Positions 1-9,204 of a stretch of 64,000 bases of DNA are shown in pieces (within the stretch, counting starts at the first letter, position 1; each line of letters begins with the position of its first letter). This DNA comes from Paenibacillus sp. GP183 (GTDB lineage Bacteria > Bacillota > Bacilli > Paenibacillales > NBRC-103111). The stretch is from assembly GCF_900104695.1 (NCBI RefSeq), contig NZ_FNSW01000001.1, positions 5,004,501 through 5,068,500 on the forward strand. The letters are read 5' to 3'. The translations under genes were made by a program, and so were the position numbers. The notes under the pieces were generated by a model that had not been told where the DNA came from, made no database searches, and saw only the letters and a program-made list of their open reading frames with translations.

Positions 1-1510
1 TAATACGCAGCAGGAGGATCATCATGATGTACAAGGTGATTCCTGTGATGCACGATGCGCAAAACCGCAAAAGGGAACTTTCTGCCCATTGTGTGTTCAT
101 GATGGCGTAGCTGCTCATGCCGGATACGGCCATAGCTGTGCCGACCTTAAGAAATTCGATGCCTTGCATTTGGAATTTCAGCAGCCGCACCACGCTGTTC
201 CAATGCAGGAAAGTAATGAGCACAATATTTATGTTAATTGCCATAATTGCACCTAGAATGCCCATTTCCGGCTTGCTGGCTAACCAATAAATAAGCAAAA
301 GCTTAACGCTCGAACCGATCAAGGTATTAATCAATGCGGAACCGGGCTTATTTAATGCCTGCAGGGCTGCCTGCAGAGGGGCTTGAAAGTAAATAAACAA
401 GGCTACGGGAGCCATCATTTTTAACATAACACTTATATTGGGTTGATTATACATGATCAAGCAAAGAGGCTCAGCCAGTACAAACATGAGAACCGTGAAT
501 GGGGCTCCTGTGACTAAAGCAAGTCGCAGCGATTGGTGCAGCCTTTTATGGATGGTGTGCATATCCTTTCGCGCTGCGGCTTCGCTTAAGGAAGGCACCA
601 AGGAAACGGACAGCGAATAAGTGAGAGCACTGGGCAGCATCAGAATTGGAATGATCATCCCTTGCAAAGCCCCGTATTGGGATGTTGCAAGCGCAGTTGA
701 AATACCGGCTAATGATAAACTTTGCATAATAAGGATGGATTCAAGCAAGTAAGATGTGGCTCCAACAAGCTTGCTGCCCGTCACAGGAATGGAAATACGC
801 AATATTCGACGCAGATTATTAAGCCTGCCCTTGCTTAGATTAGTGCCGATCGCGGCTTTTGCCCGTTCTGGCGAATTTCTTTTGCCCGCTCGAACATAAA
901 TCAAAAGCATCAGCATTCCGCTAAGCTCACCCACCATGACACCGATCATAGCACCTGCTGCAGCAAATTCTATTCCGTACGGCAGCATAAAGTAGGCAAA
1001 TAACAGCACCATGACAATGCGTACCAGGGTTTCAACCGTTTGCGACACTGCAGTCGGAATCATGTTATGCTTGCCCTGAAAGTAACCGCGAACGACAGAT
1101 CCTATGGCAACAATCATGATGATTGGACTCATGCATAAAAAGGTTAGGTACACTCTGGAATCAGTTAACAGATGCTTGGTGATCCATGTGGAGGCCAATA
1201 AACATAAAGCAGTGAAGAAAACCCCTAAAGAGATGGATAAGGTTAACGATATTTTTAAAATTCTGCGAGTCCTGGCTTCATTGTTTTCGGCTTCCGCTTC
1301 CGCAACCAGCTTGGCAACAGCTACAGGAATCCCTCCGGTGATAAAGGTCAGAATGACAATGAGAAACGGCCATCCCATCTGATACAGCCCAACCCCTTCG
1401 GCTCCAATGACACGCGGCAAGGTTATTCGAGGGATGAATCCCAAAAGTCGATTCATGATGCCTGCAGCCAAAAGAATCATGGTTCCGTGGATAAAAGATT
1501 GCTTGCTCAC
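1..1510 (-). CDS. spoVB: Stage V sporulation protein B, lipid II flippase-like (3' end beyond window)
   Basis: The reverse strand is open from a GTG at 1510 to the window edge (503 codons, no stop). The start is preceded by an AAGGA-type ribosome site about 8 nt upstream. The protein begins MSKQSFIHGTMILLAAGI and has about a dozen hydrophobic segments typical of the MATE/MOP polysaccharide flippase fold, with RLLGFIPRITLPRVIGAEGV near residue 20 as in SpoVB. SpoVB proteins are about 520 residues, so only a short tail is missing. Family knowledge: SpoVB works in spore cortex peptidoglycan synthesis at the forespore outer membrane. It is divergent from comN, the same neighbour as in Bacillus subtilis, which supports the name over other MOP exporters. 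Confidence 0.9.
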   Translation of the reverse strand, partial: MSKQSFIHGTMILLAAGIMNRLLGFIPRITLPRVIGAEGVGLYQMGWPFLIVILTFITGGIPVAVAKLVAEAEAENNEARTRRILKISLTLSISLGVFFTALCLLASTWITKHLLTDSRVYLTFLCMSPIIMIVAIGSVVRGYFQGKHNMIPTAVSQTVETLVRIVMVLLFAYFMLPYGIEFAAAGAMIGVMVGELSGMLMLLIYVRAGKRNSPERAKAAIGTNLSKGRLNNLRRILRISIPVTGSKLVGATSYLLESILIMQSLSLAGISTALATSQYGALQGMIIPILMLPSALTYSLSVSLVPSLSEAAARKDMHTIHKRLHQSLRLALVTGAPFTVLMFVLAEPLCLIMYNQPNISVMLKMMAPVALFIYFQAPLQAALQALNKPGSALINTLIGSSVKLLLIYWLASKPEMGILGAIMAININIVLITFLHWNSVVRLLKFQMQGIEFLKVGTAMAVSGMSSYAIMNTQWAESSLLRFCASCITGITLYIMMILLLRI

Positions 1511-1666
1511 CCGTCATTCCTTCTTCCCTCACTGCCTATATCTGAGACTATGCGAGAGAAGGCCAAGCTCATGCTAACATTTTATGGACATGCAGCGTCA
1601 TTGGGAGGAAAACGGTATATGACATCGAATACTATGATGTGGAAGAACTCTGAGGGAGGGCTAATC

Positions 1667-1996
1667 ATGAGTGAAGAGGACGACATATTGGAGCAGCAAG
1701 AAACTTTAGATTCCATTTTGTCAGAGCGGCATTTCATAGAAAAAGAGCATCATGTGCTATCCGAAAATGAGCTAAATGAAGTTATCGAAAGCTTATGCCT
1801 GAGCAAAGTGGAAGAATTCAAACTCCTCGGCTATGATCATGTAACCGGCAAAGAGATCTGGGATTGCGTCAGCGACAGGTACCGCAAAAGCGGAATGCCC
1901 GCCTTGCATCAGATCGTGAACGATATTCTATCGCTAAAATCGACACAATTCATGAACTGGATGACTATGAGTGCTTTCAAAGGAGCCCAATTCTAA
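1667..1996 (+). CDS. comN: Post-transcriptional regulator ComN
   Basis: A 109-residue soluble protein starting MSEEDDILEQQETLDSIL. I chose ATG 1667 because GAGGGAGGG ends 6 nt upstream; the same frame is open farther upstream, but the earlier ATG at 1619 has a weaker-spaced site. The C-terminal half (VIESLCLSKVEEFKLLGYDH, then EIWDCVSDRY and the MPALHQIVNDILSLK segment) matches the ComN/YrzD post-transcriptional regulator family. In B. subtilis ComN controls comE operon mRNA and binds DivIVA; that role is inferred here. Position between spoVB and secD is the same as in B. subtilis. Its stop codon lies inside the loop of a terminator hairpin. Confidence 0.85.
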   Translation: MSEEDDILEQQETLDSILSERHFIEKEHHVLSENELNEVIESLCLSKVEEFKLLGYDHVTGKEIWDCVSDRYRKSGMPALHQIVNDILSLKSTQFMNWMTMSAFKGAQF

Positions 1997-2015
1997 GGAA
2001 GGGCTTGTTTTTTTT
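1984..2015 (+). terminator. Rho-independent terminator of comN
   Basis: AGCCC (1984-1988) pairs with GGGCT (2001-2005) and is followed by eight T residues (2008-2015). The comN stop codon lies in the loop. Confidence 0.75.
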
Positions 2016-2032
2016 GCCCGTTGATAAGAAAT

Positions 2033-2112
2033 TATAAGTTTACTAACTTATTTTGCTTCGCATCAACCTTGACAAACGCGCTCGTCATTATGGACGGCGC
2101 AGCCGTTTATAC
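2033..2112 (+). repeat. ~80 bp intergenic element, copy 1 (upstream of secD)
   Basis: First of three copies (others at 19768-19849 and 36757-36838). It opens with the hairpin ATAAGTT-TACT-AACTTAT, continues with the invariant core TTGCTTCGCATCAACC then TTGACAAACGC, and ends with the inverted repeat ACGGC-GCA-GCCGT. It follows the comN terminator and ends 99 nt before the secD start. Function unknown; a non-autonomous repeat or a structured 5' leader are both possible. Confidence 0.8.
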
Positions 2113-2211
2113 TGGTCAACCGGGAATTATTTCTTCTCTTCGGCAAATTGACTCGATTTGGGCACGTAAGTATAATAGGAATATTGGGTATCGAAGGGAG
2201 ACAAGCAATTA

Positions 2212-3465
2212 ATGTTAGATTGGAGAAGAATATCAGCCTTTTTTTTAACCATCATTGTCGTTCTGGGCGTTGTTGCTGCAACAAGTCCTGTACTTGTGCA
2301 AAGAATCAAGCTCGGTTTGGATTTAAAGGGAGGATTTGAAATTTTATATACCGCAGAGCCTCTTAATGCTGGACAACCCCTGAACAAGGATACGTTAAAG
2401 CAGGCTGCCGATAATATCGCAAGACGAGCTGACGGCATGGGTATAACTGAGCCCGAAGTGTACCCGGAGGGAACGGACCGGATTCGTGTAAGATTGGCTG
2501 GAGTTACCAACGAAGAAGAAGTAAGAAAACAGATTTCTACGCCAGCTGTGCTCACTTTCCGTACTTATGATGGGAAGATAAAACTAGACGGCACGGATTT
2601 TGTTGAAAATGCTGCAAAGGTTGGTTTTCAGCCGAACACGAACCAGCCTCTGATTGAAATTAAAATGAAGAGTAAAGACAAGTTTAATCAAGTAACGACT
2701 GAAATTTCACAAATCCCGCCGCCCAACAATGTGCTTGCTATTTATTTAGATGATAAGCAGTTGTCCGCTCCTTCTGTCAAAGCTCCAATTAACAGTGATT
2801 CAGCGGTCATTGAAGGAAGCTATACTTTCACTGAGGCAACAAATTTAGCAAAAACCATTAATTTAGGGGCATTGCCTTTAAAACTAACGGAAAAATATAT
2901 CCAGCGGGTAGATGCCACCTTGGGTCAGGCTTCACTGGCACAAACGGCAAGAGCAGGATTGATTGCTTCCATCCTCATCTTCTTGTTCATGGTATTGTAC
3001 TATCGTGTGCCGGGTCTTGTTGCTGCATTCACTCTTATCAGCTACACCTGGCTGCTTCTGGCCGTGTTTGATTGGATGAACGCTACCTTAACACTGCCGG
3101 GAATTGCGGCTCTGGTGCTCGGTGTCGGCATGGCGGTTGACGCCAATATTATTACCTACGAAAGAATCAGGGAAGAAATTCGTTCTGGCAAGAGCACACT
3201 GTCGGCTTTGAAGTCAGGATCGAAGCATTCCTTCCGCACGATCATGGATGCGAACGTGACCAACCTTATTGCTGGTGCCGTTCTTTATTATGTTGGTAAC
3301 GGAGCCATCCGCGGGTTTGCCGTTATTACCATGGTGAGTATTATCATCAGTATTTTAACCAACGTCTTCTTGTCCAGAGGGCTGCTGCACTTGATTATTC
3401 GCGGCAATATGCTGAAAAAACCGGTTTATTTCGGCGTTAAGGAGGCAGAGATTCGTGATTTATAA
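2212..3465 (+). CDS. secD: Protein translocase subunit SecD
   Basis: A 417-residue membrane protein. It starts MLDWRRISAFF with one N-terminal transmembrane segment, then the SecD signature LGLDLKGGFEILY near residue 35, a periplasmic-type P1 domain (about 50-240), and a C-terminal RND-like bundle of five segments including GVGMAVDANIITYERIREE near residue 305, the conserved motif linked to proton-coupled pulling. SecD works with SecF to help SecYEG release exported proteins. GAAGGGAG precedes ATG 2212. The end overlaps the secF start by 11 nt, implying translational coupling. B. subtilis has a fused secDF; here the two are separate genes. Confidence 0.95.
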   Translation: MLDWRRISAFFLTIIVVLGVVAATSPVLVQRIKLGLDLKGGFEILYTAEPLNAGQPLNKDTLKQAADNIARRADGMGITEPEVYPEGTDRIRVRLAGVTNEEEVRKQISTPAVLTFRTYDGKIKLDGTDFVENAAKVGFQPNTNQPLIEIKMKSKDKFNQVTTEISQIPPPNNVLAIYLDDKQLSAPSVKAPINSDSAVIEGSYTFTEATNLAKTINLGALPLKLTEKYIQRVDATLGQASLAQTARAGLIASILIFLFMVLYYRVPGLVAAFTLISYTWLLLAVFDWMNATLTLPGIAALVLGVGMAVDANIITYERIREEIRSGKSTLSALKSGSKHSFRTIMDANVTNLIAGAVLYYVGNGAIRGFAVITMVSIIISILTNVFLSRGLLHLIIRGNMLKKPVYFGVKEAEIRDL

Positions 3466-4387
3466 GAATAAATATGACTTTGTAAAGAACCGTCGGATCT
3501 TTTATGCCATCTCCGCTTTGATTCTTGTTATCGGCTTGGCGGTAACCTTGATAGCCGGCATGAACTTCGGCGTCGATTTTAAAGCGGGAACGAATGTCGA
3601 CTTGGTTGTCGGCAAAACACTGGATAGAGCGAAAGTGGATCAAATTTTGGCGGAATTGACGGCTAGCGGAGATTTGAAATCGAAGCATACAGAGCCTACG
3701 ATCGGCGGCAACAATAAAGACCGGGTTTCGATCCGTTTTGAAGAAGTGTTGAACGACGCCGCCACGCAAAAGTTGCAGGATGCCTTTAAATCGGCTTATG
3801 GAACCGATGTTTCCAAAGAAATTAACACAGTTGATCCGCAGCTCGCCAAGGAGCTTTTGGTGAAAGCGGTATATGCGGTAGCGATTGCGAGTGTGCTGAT
3901 TTGTATATATGTCAGCATCCGTTTTGAATGGCGCTTTGCGATCGCAGCGATTATTGCCATTTTGCATGATGCTTTAATGGTTATTGCTGTGTTTGCGATT
4001 TTCCGTTTTGAAGTCAATTTACCGTTTTTGGCTGCTATTTTGACGACAATCGGTTATTCGATCAATGATAAAATTGTTATTTTTGACCGGATTCGCGAAA
4101 ATCTTCGTTTTACGAAATTAAAAACCGACAATGACTTGATCCAAATGGTTAACGATAGTATTTGGCAGACCATGGCTCGGAACATCAATACGGTATTAGT
4201 GGTTTTAGTTGCAGCAGGCTGTTTGTATATATTTGGAAGTCAATCTATCAAGCTGTTTGCCCTTGCCAAGCTCATCGGTTTAACAAGCGGAGCATACTCC
4301 TCCATCTTTATCGCTTGTTCGTTATGGTATGTTCTCAAAAGAAAGTCACTTGGCACTAAAAAGAAGGTTGCCGCAAGCAATTCATAG
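3455..4387 (+). CDS. secF: Protein translocase subunit SecF
   Basis: A 310-residue membrane protein starting at GTG 3455 inside the secD 3' end, behind the AAGGAGG-like site in the secD coding region (3440-3446). Features are the SecF signature FGVDFKAGTNVDL near residue 35, a short P1-like domain, and the motif GYSINDKIVIFDRIREN near residue 200 in the transmembrane bundle. It forms the SecDF complex with the upstream product. The basic C-terminus RKSLGTKKKVAASNS is cytoplasmic by the positive-inside rule. It is followed after 12 nt by a cation-efflux gene, so the operon probably continues. Confidence 0.95.
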   Translation: MIYKNKYDFVKNRRIFYAISALILVIGLAVTLIAGMNFGVDFKAGTNVDLVVGKTLDRAKVDQILAELTASGDLKSKHTEPTIGGNNKDRVSIRFEEVLNDAATQKLQDAFKSAYGTDVSKEINTVDPQLAKELLVKAVYAVAIASVLICIYVSIRFEWRFAIAAIIAILHDALMVIAVFAIFRFEVNLPFLAAILTTIGYSINDKIVIFDRIRENLRFTKLKTDNDLIQMVNDSIWQTMARNINTVLVVLVAAGCLYIFGSQSIKLFALAKLIGLTSGAYSSIFIACSLWYVLKRKSLGTKKKVAASNS

Positions 4388-4399
4388 GGAGTGGCCGTA

Positions 4400-5353
4400 T
4401 TGACAGAAGAACGCTTTAAAAAAGCGGAAATTGCTGCCTGGGTGGGTATTGCGGGCAATATTGCTGTTTCCGTACTTAAGGGAATTGTTGGGATCAAGGC
4501 GAGCAGTCAAGCATTGATAGCCGATGCCGTCCATTCGGCATCGGATGCTGCAGGGTCATTTGCTGTGCTGATCGGTCTTCGTGCTGCCAAACTGCCCCAT
4601 GACGAGAACCATCCTTATGCAAGCGGAAAAGCAAGGTCCATCGCTTCCATCATTGTTTCTGTTATATTACTGTTCGCTGGCATCGAGATGGGCATTTCCG
4701 CCTTTAAATCACTTCTTCATGGTGTGGATGCCGCACCCAAAAGCTACGCCTTCATCGCTATTGGGATTTCTATCATCGTCAAAGAACTCATCTTTCGATA
4801 TAAATTTAATTTAGGCAGCAAACTGGGCTCAGGGGCGTTGAACGCGAACGCCTTGGAGCATCGGTCGGATATCTATTCCTCTATTGCAGCTTTAATGGGT
4901 GTGCTTGGAGCCATACTTGGCACTTATTGGGGTCTGCCATTTTTTTATTATTTTGATCCTGCCGCCGGACTTTTTATCTCACTGCTGGTGCTCAAAATGG
5001 GCTATAATTTGGTTATTGAAGCGATTCACCATACACTTGATGATGAATTTGATCAGGAAGATGCAGTCGATTTGATCAGTACAGTTCAAAGAGTCAAGGG
5101 CGTTATCGCGGTTGATGATCTGCGAGCCAAAGTACTTGGCAATGATATCATCGTCGATGTAAAAATCAGTGTTCATCCCAAAATATCAGTGCAAGAAGGT
5201 CACGAAATCGCAAAAGTGACAAAGCAGCAGTTGATGAAGCGTTTTCTCCATGTATCCGATGTTTTTGTACAGGTGAGTCCATATCATCCAGGACTGCCCT
5301 ACAAGTATAATGTAGATCCGGATCAAGATGAGTTTCCAACGCTTATTCATTAA
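4400..5353 (+). CDS. Cation diffusion facilitator family transporter
   Basis: A 317-residue CDF exporter. I prefer TTG 4400 because AGGGAGTGG lies 5-6 nt upstream; the in-frame GTG at 4391 would overlap that site. The two metal-site motifs of the family are present: ALIADAVHSASD (segment 2) and EHRSDIYSS (segment 5), each with the expected His/Asp pair. A C-terminal cytoplasmic domain (about 205-310) of the ZT-dimer type follows six transmembrane segments. Such proteins export zinc, iron or manganese in exchange for protons; the metal cannot be read from sequence. It sits between secF and recJ. Confidence 0.88.
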   Translation: MTEERFKKAEIAAWVGIAGNIAVSVLKGIVGIKASSQALIADAVHSASDAAGSFAVLIGLRAAKLPHDENHPYASGKARSIASIIVSVILLFAGIEMGISAFKSLLHGVDAAPKSYAFIAIGISIIVKELIFRYKFNLGSKLGSGALNANALEHRSDIYSSIAALMGVLGAILGTYWGLPFFYYFDPAAGLFISLLVLKMGYNLVIEAIHHTLDDEFDQEDAVDLISTVQRVKGVIAVDDLRAKVLGNDIIVDVKISVHPKISVQEGHEIAKVTKQQLMKRFLHVSDVFVQVSPYHPGLPYKYNVDPDQDEFPTLIH

Positions 5354-5382
5354 TAAGCTGGTTGTTGAAGGGGGGCATGCTG

Positions 5383-7827
5383 GTGTTAAGCTCCAAAGCA
5401 AGATGGGATATCGGCCATGCTGAGGAATCCCAAGTTGAGGAATTATGTTCGAAGCTGGGTTTGGAGCCTCTCATTGCCAGACTTCTTGTGCTTCGCAACG
5501 TTCAAACCGTGGAGGAAGCCGAGCTATTCCTCAATGGCGGCAAAGACCACTTTCATGATCCGTTTTTGCTGGATGGCCTTCGGGCCGCCGTTGATCGTAT
5601 AAAGCAGGCCATAACCAATCAAGAGCTTATCCGGATCTATGGAGATTACGATGCCGACGGTGTTAGCAGTACGTCCTTGATGGCCCATCTTCTGCAAGGC
5701 TTGAATGCACGTTACGATACATATATCCCGCATCGCGTGCGAGAAGGATATGGACTTAACCGAAACGCCATCGATCTGGCCAAGGATCAGGGCGTTTCCT
5801 TACTGATTACCGTTGATACGGGAATCAGTGCCTGGGAAGAAGTCCAGTACATACATGAGCTTGGGATGGATGTCATTGTTACGGATCATCATGAACCGCC
5901 GGAACGATTACCCGATGCTGTAGCTGTGATCAACCCAAAAAAGCCAGGATGTCCTTACCCGTTCAAGCAGCTGGCTGGAGTTGGGGTCGCCCTTAAGCTG
6001 GCACATGCCTTGCTTGGCAGGCTGCCGGATGAATTGCTGGAGATCGCAGCGATAGGGACTGTGGCCGATTTAATGCCGCTTATCGGAGAGAATCGTCTTA
6101 TTGTCAAGCTGGGGCTTGAGCGCATGCAAACATCAGCCTACCCCGGGATCCGCGCGCTGTTAAGCATTGCCGGTGTTGATCGAAAAGAGGTATCGGCCTA
6201 TCATATCGGTTTTGCTTTGGCACCGCGAATTAACGCGAGCGGCAGGCTGGAATGCGCCGATGATGCCGTGAAGCTGCTGCTGACGAAGGATCCTGAGGAA
6301 GCAGAGCGGATTGCCAGAGAGCTGGACGATTTAAATAAAGAACGGCAGCGGCTTGTAGAGGAAATGACCCAGGAAGCTTTAGTGATGGCCGAAGAAAAGC
6401 GGGCTAATGGGCAAGATAAAGTCATTGTGGTGGCAAAAGAAAACTGGAACGTTGGCGTTGTAGGCATTGTCGCTTCCAAAATTGTAGATGCGTTCTATCG
6501 GCCTGCATTAGTTCTCAGCATTGATCCTCAGACCGGATGGGCAAAGGGATCCGCCCGCTCGATAGCCGGTTTTGACATGTACAAAGCACTGACGAGCTGC
6601 CAAGAATATCTGGATCATTTTGGAGGACATCGAGCAGCAGCAGGCATGACACTGAAACGTGAGGATTTGGAAATATTTACGATTAAACTTAATGATTTGG
6701 CTGAGGAATGGCTGGAAGAAGAAGATTTTATTCCCATTCTTAAGGCAGATGCAGCATGCAGCTTATCGGATGTTCCTATTTCCTGTATTGAAGGCTTGGG
6801 AAAGCTGGCCCCATTTGGAATGAGTAATCCGACTCCAAAGTTTGTTTTTACTGACATGATGCTCGAGGATAATCGTATAATGGGTAAAGAAAAGCAGCAC
6901 TTAAAGCTGGTTTTGTCTCAAACGCAAAATGAGTTGAAGAGCTCTGTGGAGGCAGTGGGCTTTAGCAAAGGCGACCTGACCGACTTTATTGCGCCAGCTT
7001 CGCGACTTCGGGTTCTTGGGGAGCTTTCCATTAATGAATGGAATGGGACACGCAAGCCGCAGATTATCATGCATGATCTGCACATTCCGCATCTTCAGGT
7101 ATTCGACTGGAGGGGAACTCCAAAGCCTGTCGCGAGAATTCAAGCGTTAATGGACGGCACTGCCAGTCGCAAAGAATTGGGAGGCAAGCCACCTGCAATC
7201 GTACTTTTTGAGGAAAAGGATGCTAAACCCTATTTTGCAGAAAATGCTTTGGCTGACAGCTGTCCAATCTGGTTTGTACATACAGAAGGCAACTTGGAAC
7301 CTGGCAATGAGTTGGCTAATCATCTGGATTTTGAAGAAGTTCATGATATGGTACTGTATACGGCTCCAAGGAGCTTAAGCAGTCTGCAATCGGTTTTAAG
7401 GCAAGCCTCGGGGCTTATGCGATGTTATGCTGTTTTTGCTGAAGCAGGCGGGGAAAGCGGCGGGGCGATTCCATCCCGAGACATGTTTAAACAGATGTAT
7501 TCGCTGCTCCTCCAGCAGGGTGAGTGGGATCTGCAGAACCGCGGCGTGCTCCAGGCTTTCAGCAAGCGTTCGGGGCTTTCACCCGCCATGATTGAATTTA
7601 TGATTCGTGTATTTGAAGAGCTTGAGTTCGTGGAGAGGCAGGAAAACCGCATCATATTATGCAAAACTCCGGTCAAGAGGGATTTAGGCACATCTCGAAT
7701 CTTGCAGCAGCGTGAGCAGCGGCAGGAAGTCGAAGCTATCAGCATGTACTCGACAAGCAAAGAATTAGTTGAATGGATTACTAAGCAATTGGAGCAACCC
7801 ATCTATAAATTGGAGGAAATGAAATGA
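5383..7827 (+). CDS. recJ: Single-stranded-DNA-specific 5'-3' exonuclease RecJ
   Basis: About 814 residues. GTG 5383 is chosen because AGGGGGG ends 7 nt upstream; TTG 5362 and ATG 5377 in the same frame have no usable site. The DHH phosphoesterase core is clear: YGDYDADGV near residue 85, ITVDTGIS near 142 and VTDHHEP near 166. The DHHA1 motif FGGHRAAAGM is near 412, followed by an OB-like region and the C-terminal extension typical of Bacillales RecJ. RecJ resects 5' ends during RecF-pathway recombination and mismatch repair, using Mn/Mg held by the Asp/His residues. The stop overlaps the apt start (ATGA). Confidence 0.95.
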   Translation: MLSSKARWDIGHAEESQVEELCSKLGLEPLIARLLVLRNVQTVEEAELFLNGGKDHFHDPFLLDGLRAAVDRIKQAITNQELIRIYGDYDADGVSSTSLMAHLLQGLNARYDTYIPHRVREGYGLNRNAIDLAKDQGVSLLITVDTGISAWEEVQYIHELGMDVIVTDHHEPPERLPDAVAVINPKKPGCPYPFKQLAGVGVALKLAHALLGRLPDELLEIAAIGTVADLMPLIGENRLIVKLGLERMQTSAYPGIRALLSIAGVDRKEVSAYHIGFALAPRINASGRLECADDAVKLLLTKDPEEAERIARELDDLNKERQRLVEEMTQEALVMAEEKRANGQDKVIVVAKENWNVGVVGIVASKIVDAFYRPALVLSIDPQTGWAKGSARSIAGFDMYKALTSCQEYLDHFGGHRAAAGMTLKREDLEIFTIKLNDLAEEWLEEEDFIPILKADAACSLSDVPISCIEGLGKLAPFGMSNPTPKFVFTDMMLEDNRIMGKEKQHLKLVLSQTQNELKSSVEAVGFSKGDLTDFIAPASRLRVLGELSINEWNGTRKPQIIMHDLHIPHLQVFDWRGTPKPVARIQALMDGTASRKELGGKPPAIVLFEEKDAKPYFAENALADSCPIWFVHTEGNLEPGNELANHLDFEEVHDMVLYTAPRSLSSLQSVLRQASGLMRCYAVFAEAGGESGGAIPSRDMFKQMYSLLLQQGEWDLQNRGVLQAFSKRSGLSPAMIEFMIRVFEELEFVERQENRIILCKTPVKRDLGTSRILQQREQRQEVEAISMYSTSKELVEWITKQLEQPIYKLEEMK

Positions 7828-8336
7828 ATTTCAAAGATTACATCCGTGTCATTCCGGATTATCCTCAGCCCGGCATTCGCTTCAAGGATATTACGACCTT
7901 GCTCAAAAATGGACCGGTTTATCAAGAAGCCATTAATCAATTGAAACTTTTGGTCAAAGAAATGCAAGTGGAAGTTATTGCCGGACCTGAAGCCCGGGGC
8001 TTCGTTATTGGAGCTCCTCTGGCCTACTCGCTGGGTGTTGGGTTTATTCCCATCCGCAAAACGGGCAAATTGCCAGGAGAAACCATTGAAGCGGACTATG
8101 CTTTGGAATATGGAAAAGATAGGCTGGCCATGCACAAAGACAGCATCAAACCGGGGCAAAAGGTGCTGATCGCTGATGACCTGTTGGCTACCGGCGGAAC
8201 AATTCAAACCTCGATCAACTTGATCAATCAGCTTGGCGGAGACATTGTGGGGGCGGCCTTTTTGATAGAGCTCTCCTACCTGGATGGCCGATCCAAATTG
8301 GGCGAGTTGGATGTTGTCTCATTGATTCAATTTTGA
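7824..8336 (+). CDS. apt: Adenine phosphoribosyltransferase
   Basis: A 170-residue type I phosphoribosyltransferase, the usual length for bacterial Apt. It has the flexible-loop motif GPEARGFVIG near residue 55, the PPi-loop region FIPIRKTGKLPGE near 80, and the PRPP-binding motif VLIADDLLATGGT near 114. It salvages adenine to AMP using PRPP in the cytoplasm. GGAGG lies 7 nt before ATG 7824, and the 4-nt overlap with recJ indicates translational coupling. The recJ-apt-relA order is conserved in Bacillus, although here apt is separated from relA by a kilobase of repeats. Confidence 0.95.
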   Translation: MNFKDYIRVIPDYPQPGIRFKDITTLLKNGPVYQEAINQLKLLVKEMQVEVIAGPEARGFVIGAPLAYSLGVGFIPIRKTGKLPGETIEADYALEYGKDRLAMHKDSIKPGQKVLIADDLLATGGTIQTSINLINQLGGDIVGAAFLIELSYLDGRSKLGELDVVSLIQF

Positions 8337-8364
8337 CAAATGTCACCCCCTAAATCCCCAACTA

Positions 8365-8533
8365 CACCCCCTAAATCCCCCTTGAAGGGGGACTCCAAGG
8401 GTAACGCCCCTTGGATGACTTTTAGGGCTGGATAGGGAGTATGGTTTGAGCGTGCAAGGTTCCAGAGTGGTTGGAGCGCTTTAGTCCCCATAAGAAATGT
8501 TGCACAGCAACATTTCTTATGGGGACACGCTTT
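8365..8533 (+). repeat. ~170 bp hairpin element, copy A
   Basis: The left part is CACCCCCTAAATCCCCC, TTGAAGGGGG, then CCAAGGGTAACGCCCCTTGG (itself a hairpin) and GATGACTTT. A variable middle follows. The right part is GGAGCGCTTTA, a 43-nt perfect hairpin at 8484-8526 (20-bp stem, ACA loop) and CACGCTTTA. Copies B (8954-9124, opposite strand) and C (26584-26752) share the plan. The outer stem segment is CCCATA/TATGGG here but differs in the other copies with matching changes on both arms. Confidence 0.85.
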
Positions 8534-8619
8534 AAGCTAGTGCAATAATAAGAGCCTCTGTTCCTTCGCGGACAGGGGCTCTTAAGCTTAGCGGAACGGT
8601 CCTTCGCTTTCGTGATAAG

Positions 8620-8800
8620 CCGTAATATACGGACTAATCACTCGATTCTAAATTTTTATCACTCATTAGGACGTAATATACGGACTAAATTGCTGTTTTA
8701 TTTCTTTAATCTCGAAAACTTGCTGTAAGACGTAAAATACAACTTATTTCGAGAGACTTTTTTTAAATCCCCGCATTAAGACGTAAAATAAGTCTTATCA
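8620..8800. repeat. Array of four short palindromes, ~50/60/50 bp spacing
   Basis: Units with a GTAATATAC or GTAAAATA core begin at 8622, 8672, 8732 and 8782. Unit 1 is CCGTA-ATA-TACGG, unit 2 is TTAG-GA-CGTA-ATA-TACG-GA-CTAA, unit 3 keeps TAAG...GTA...TAC...CTTA, and unit 4 is AAGAC-(9 nt)-GTCTT. Unit arms change but remain complementary. The sequence between units is AT-rich and not conserved. Confidence 0.65.
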
Positions 8801-8953
8801 CATTCTGGCTACCATTACCATGATAAACTCCATTAACCACCTTCTCTCACTATACAGCGTCATCCATTTGTGCAGATTGCTGACTTGAACTTCCTGATGT
8901 CCTTCTCGTGATTGAGTCGGCGGATATGTACTCTGGTTTTGTTGCAACAACCG

Positions 8954-9124
8954 TAAAGCGTGTCCAAACCAGAAATGTTGCTGTGCAATATTTCTGGTTT
9001 GGACTAAAGCGCTCATCCACCAAAACTCCGTTTAACATTTCTAATCCTTCTCCCTCCTCCAGCACTAAAGTCATCCAAGGGGCGTTACCCTTGGGGTCCC
9101 CCTTCAAGGGGGATTTAGGGGGTG
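8954..9124 (-). repeat. ~170 bp hairpin element, copy B (inverted)
   Basis: This is a reverse-strand copy of the element at 8365-8533. Its hairpin spans 8962-9004 with outer stem segment CAAACC/GGTTTG in place of CCCATA/TATGGG. One A-C mismatch in element sense (G-U on the other strand) interrupts the stem. The GGGGG-rich end (about 9082-9124) is nearly identical to copies A and C. Confidence 0.85.
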
Positions 9125-9204
9125 TAGATTTTAAAGTTAGAGAAATCAATTGGATTGTGGAGGTTTAGAAGTTAGGGGGATTTGGGGATTAACTACCAAT
9201 TGTT

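Noticed and set aside
1104-1382. 92-codon forward ORF
   Set aside because: It runs antisense inside spoVB, whose reverse frame is a full transporter sequence.
8620-8800. CRISPR array
   Set aside because: Units are short palindromes of changing sequence, not 23-47 nt conserved repeats, the spacing alternates, and no cas genes are present. The same holds for 61132-61315.
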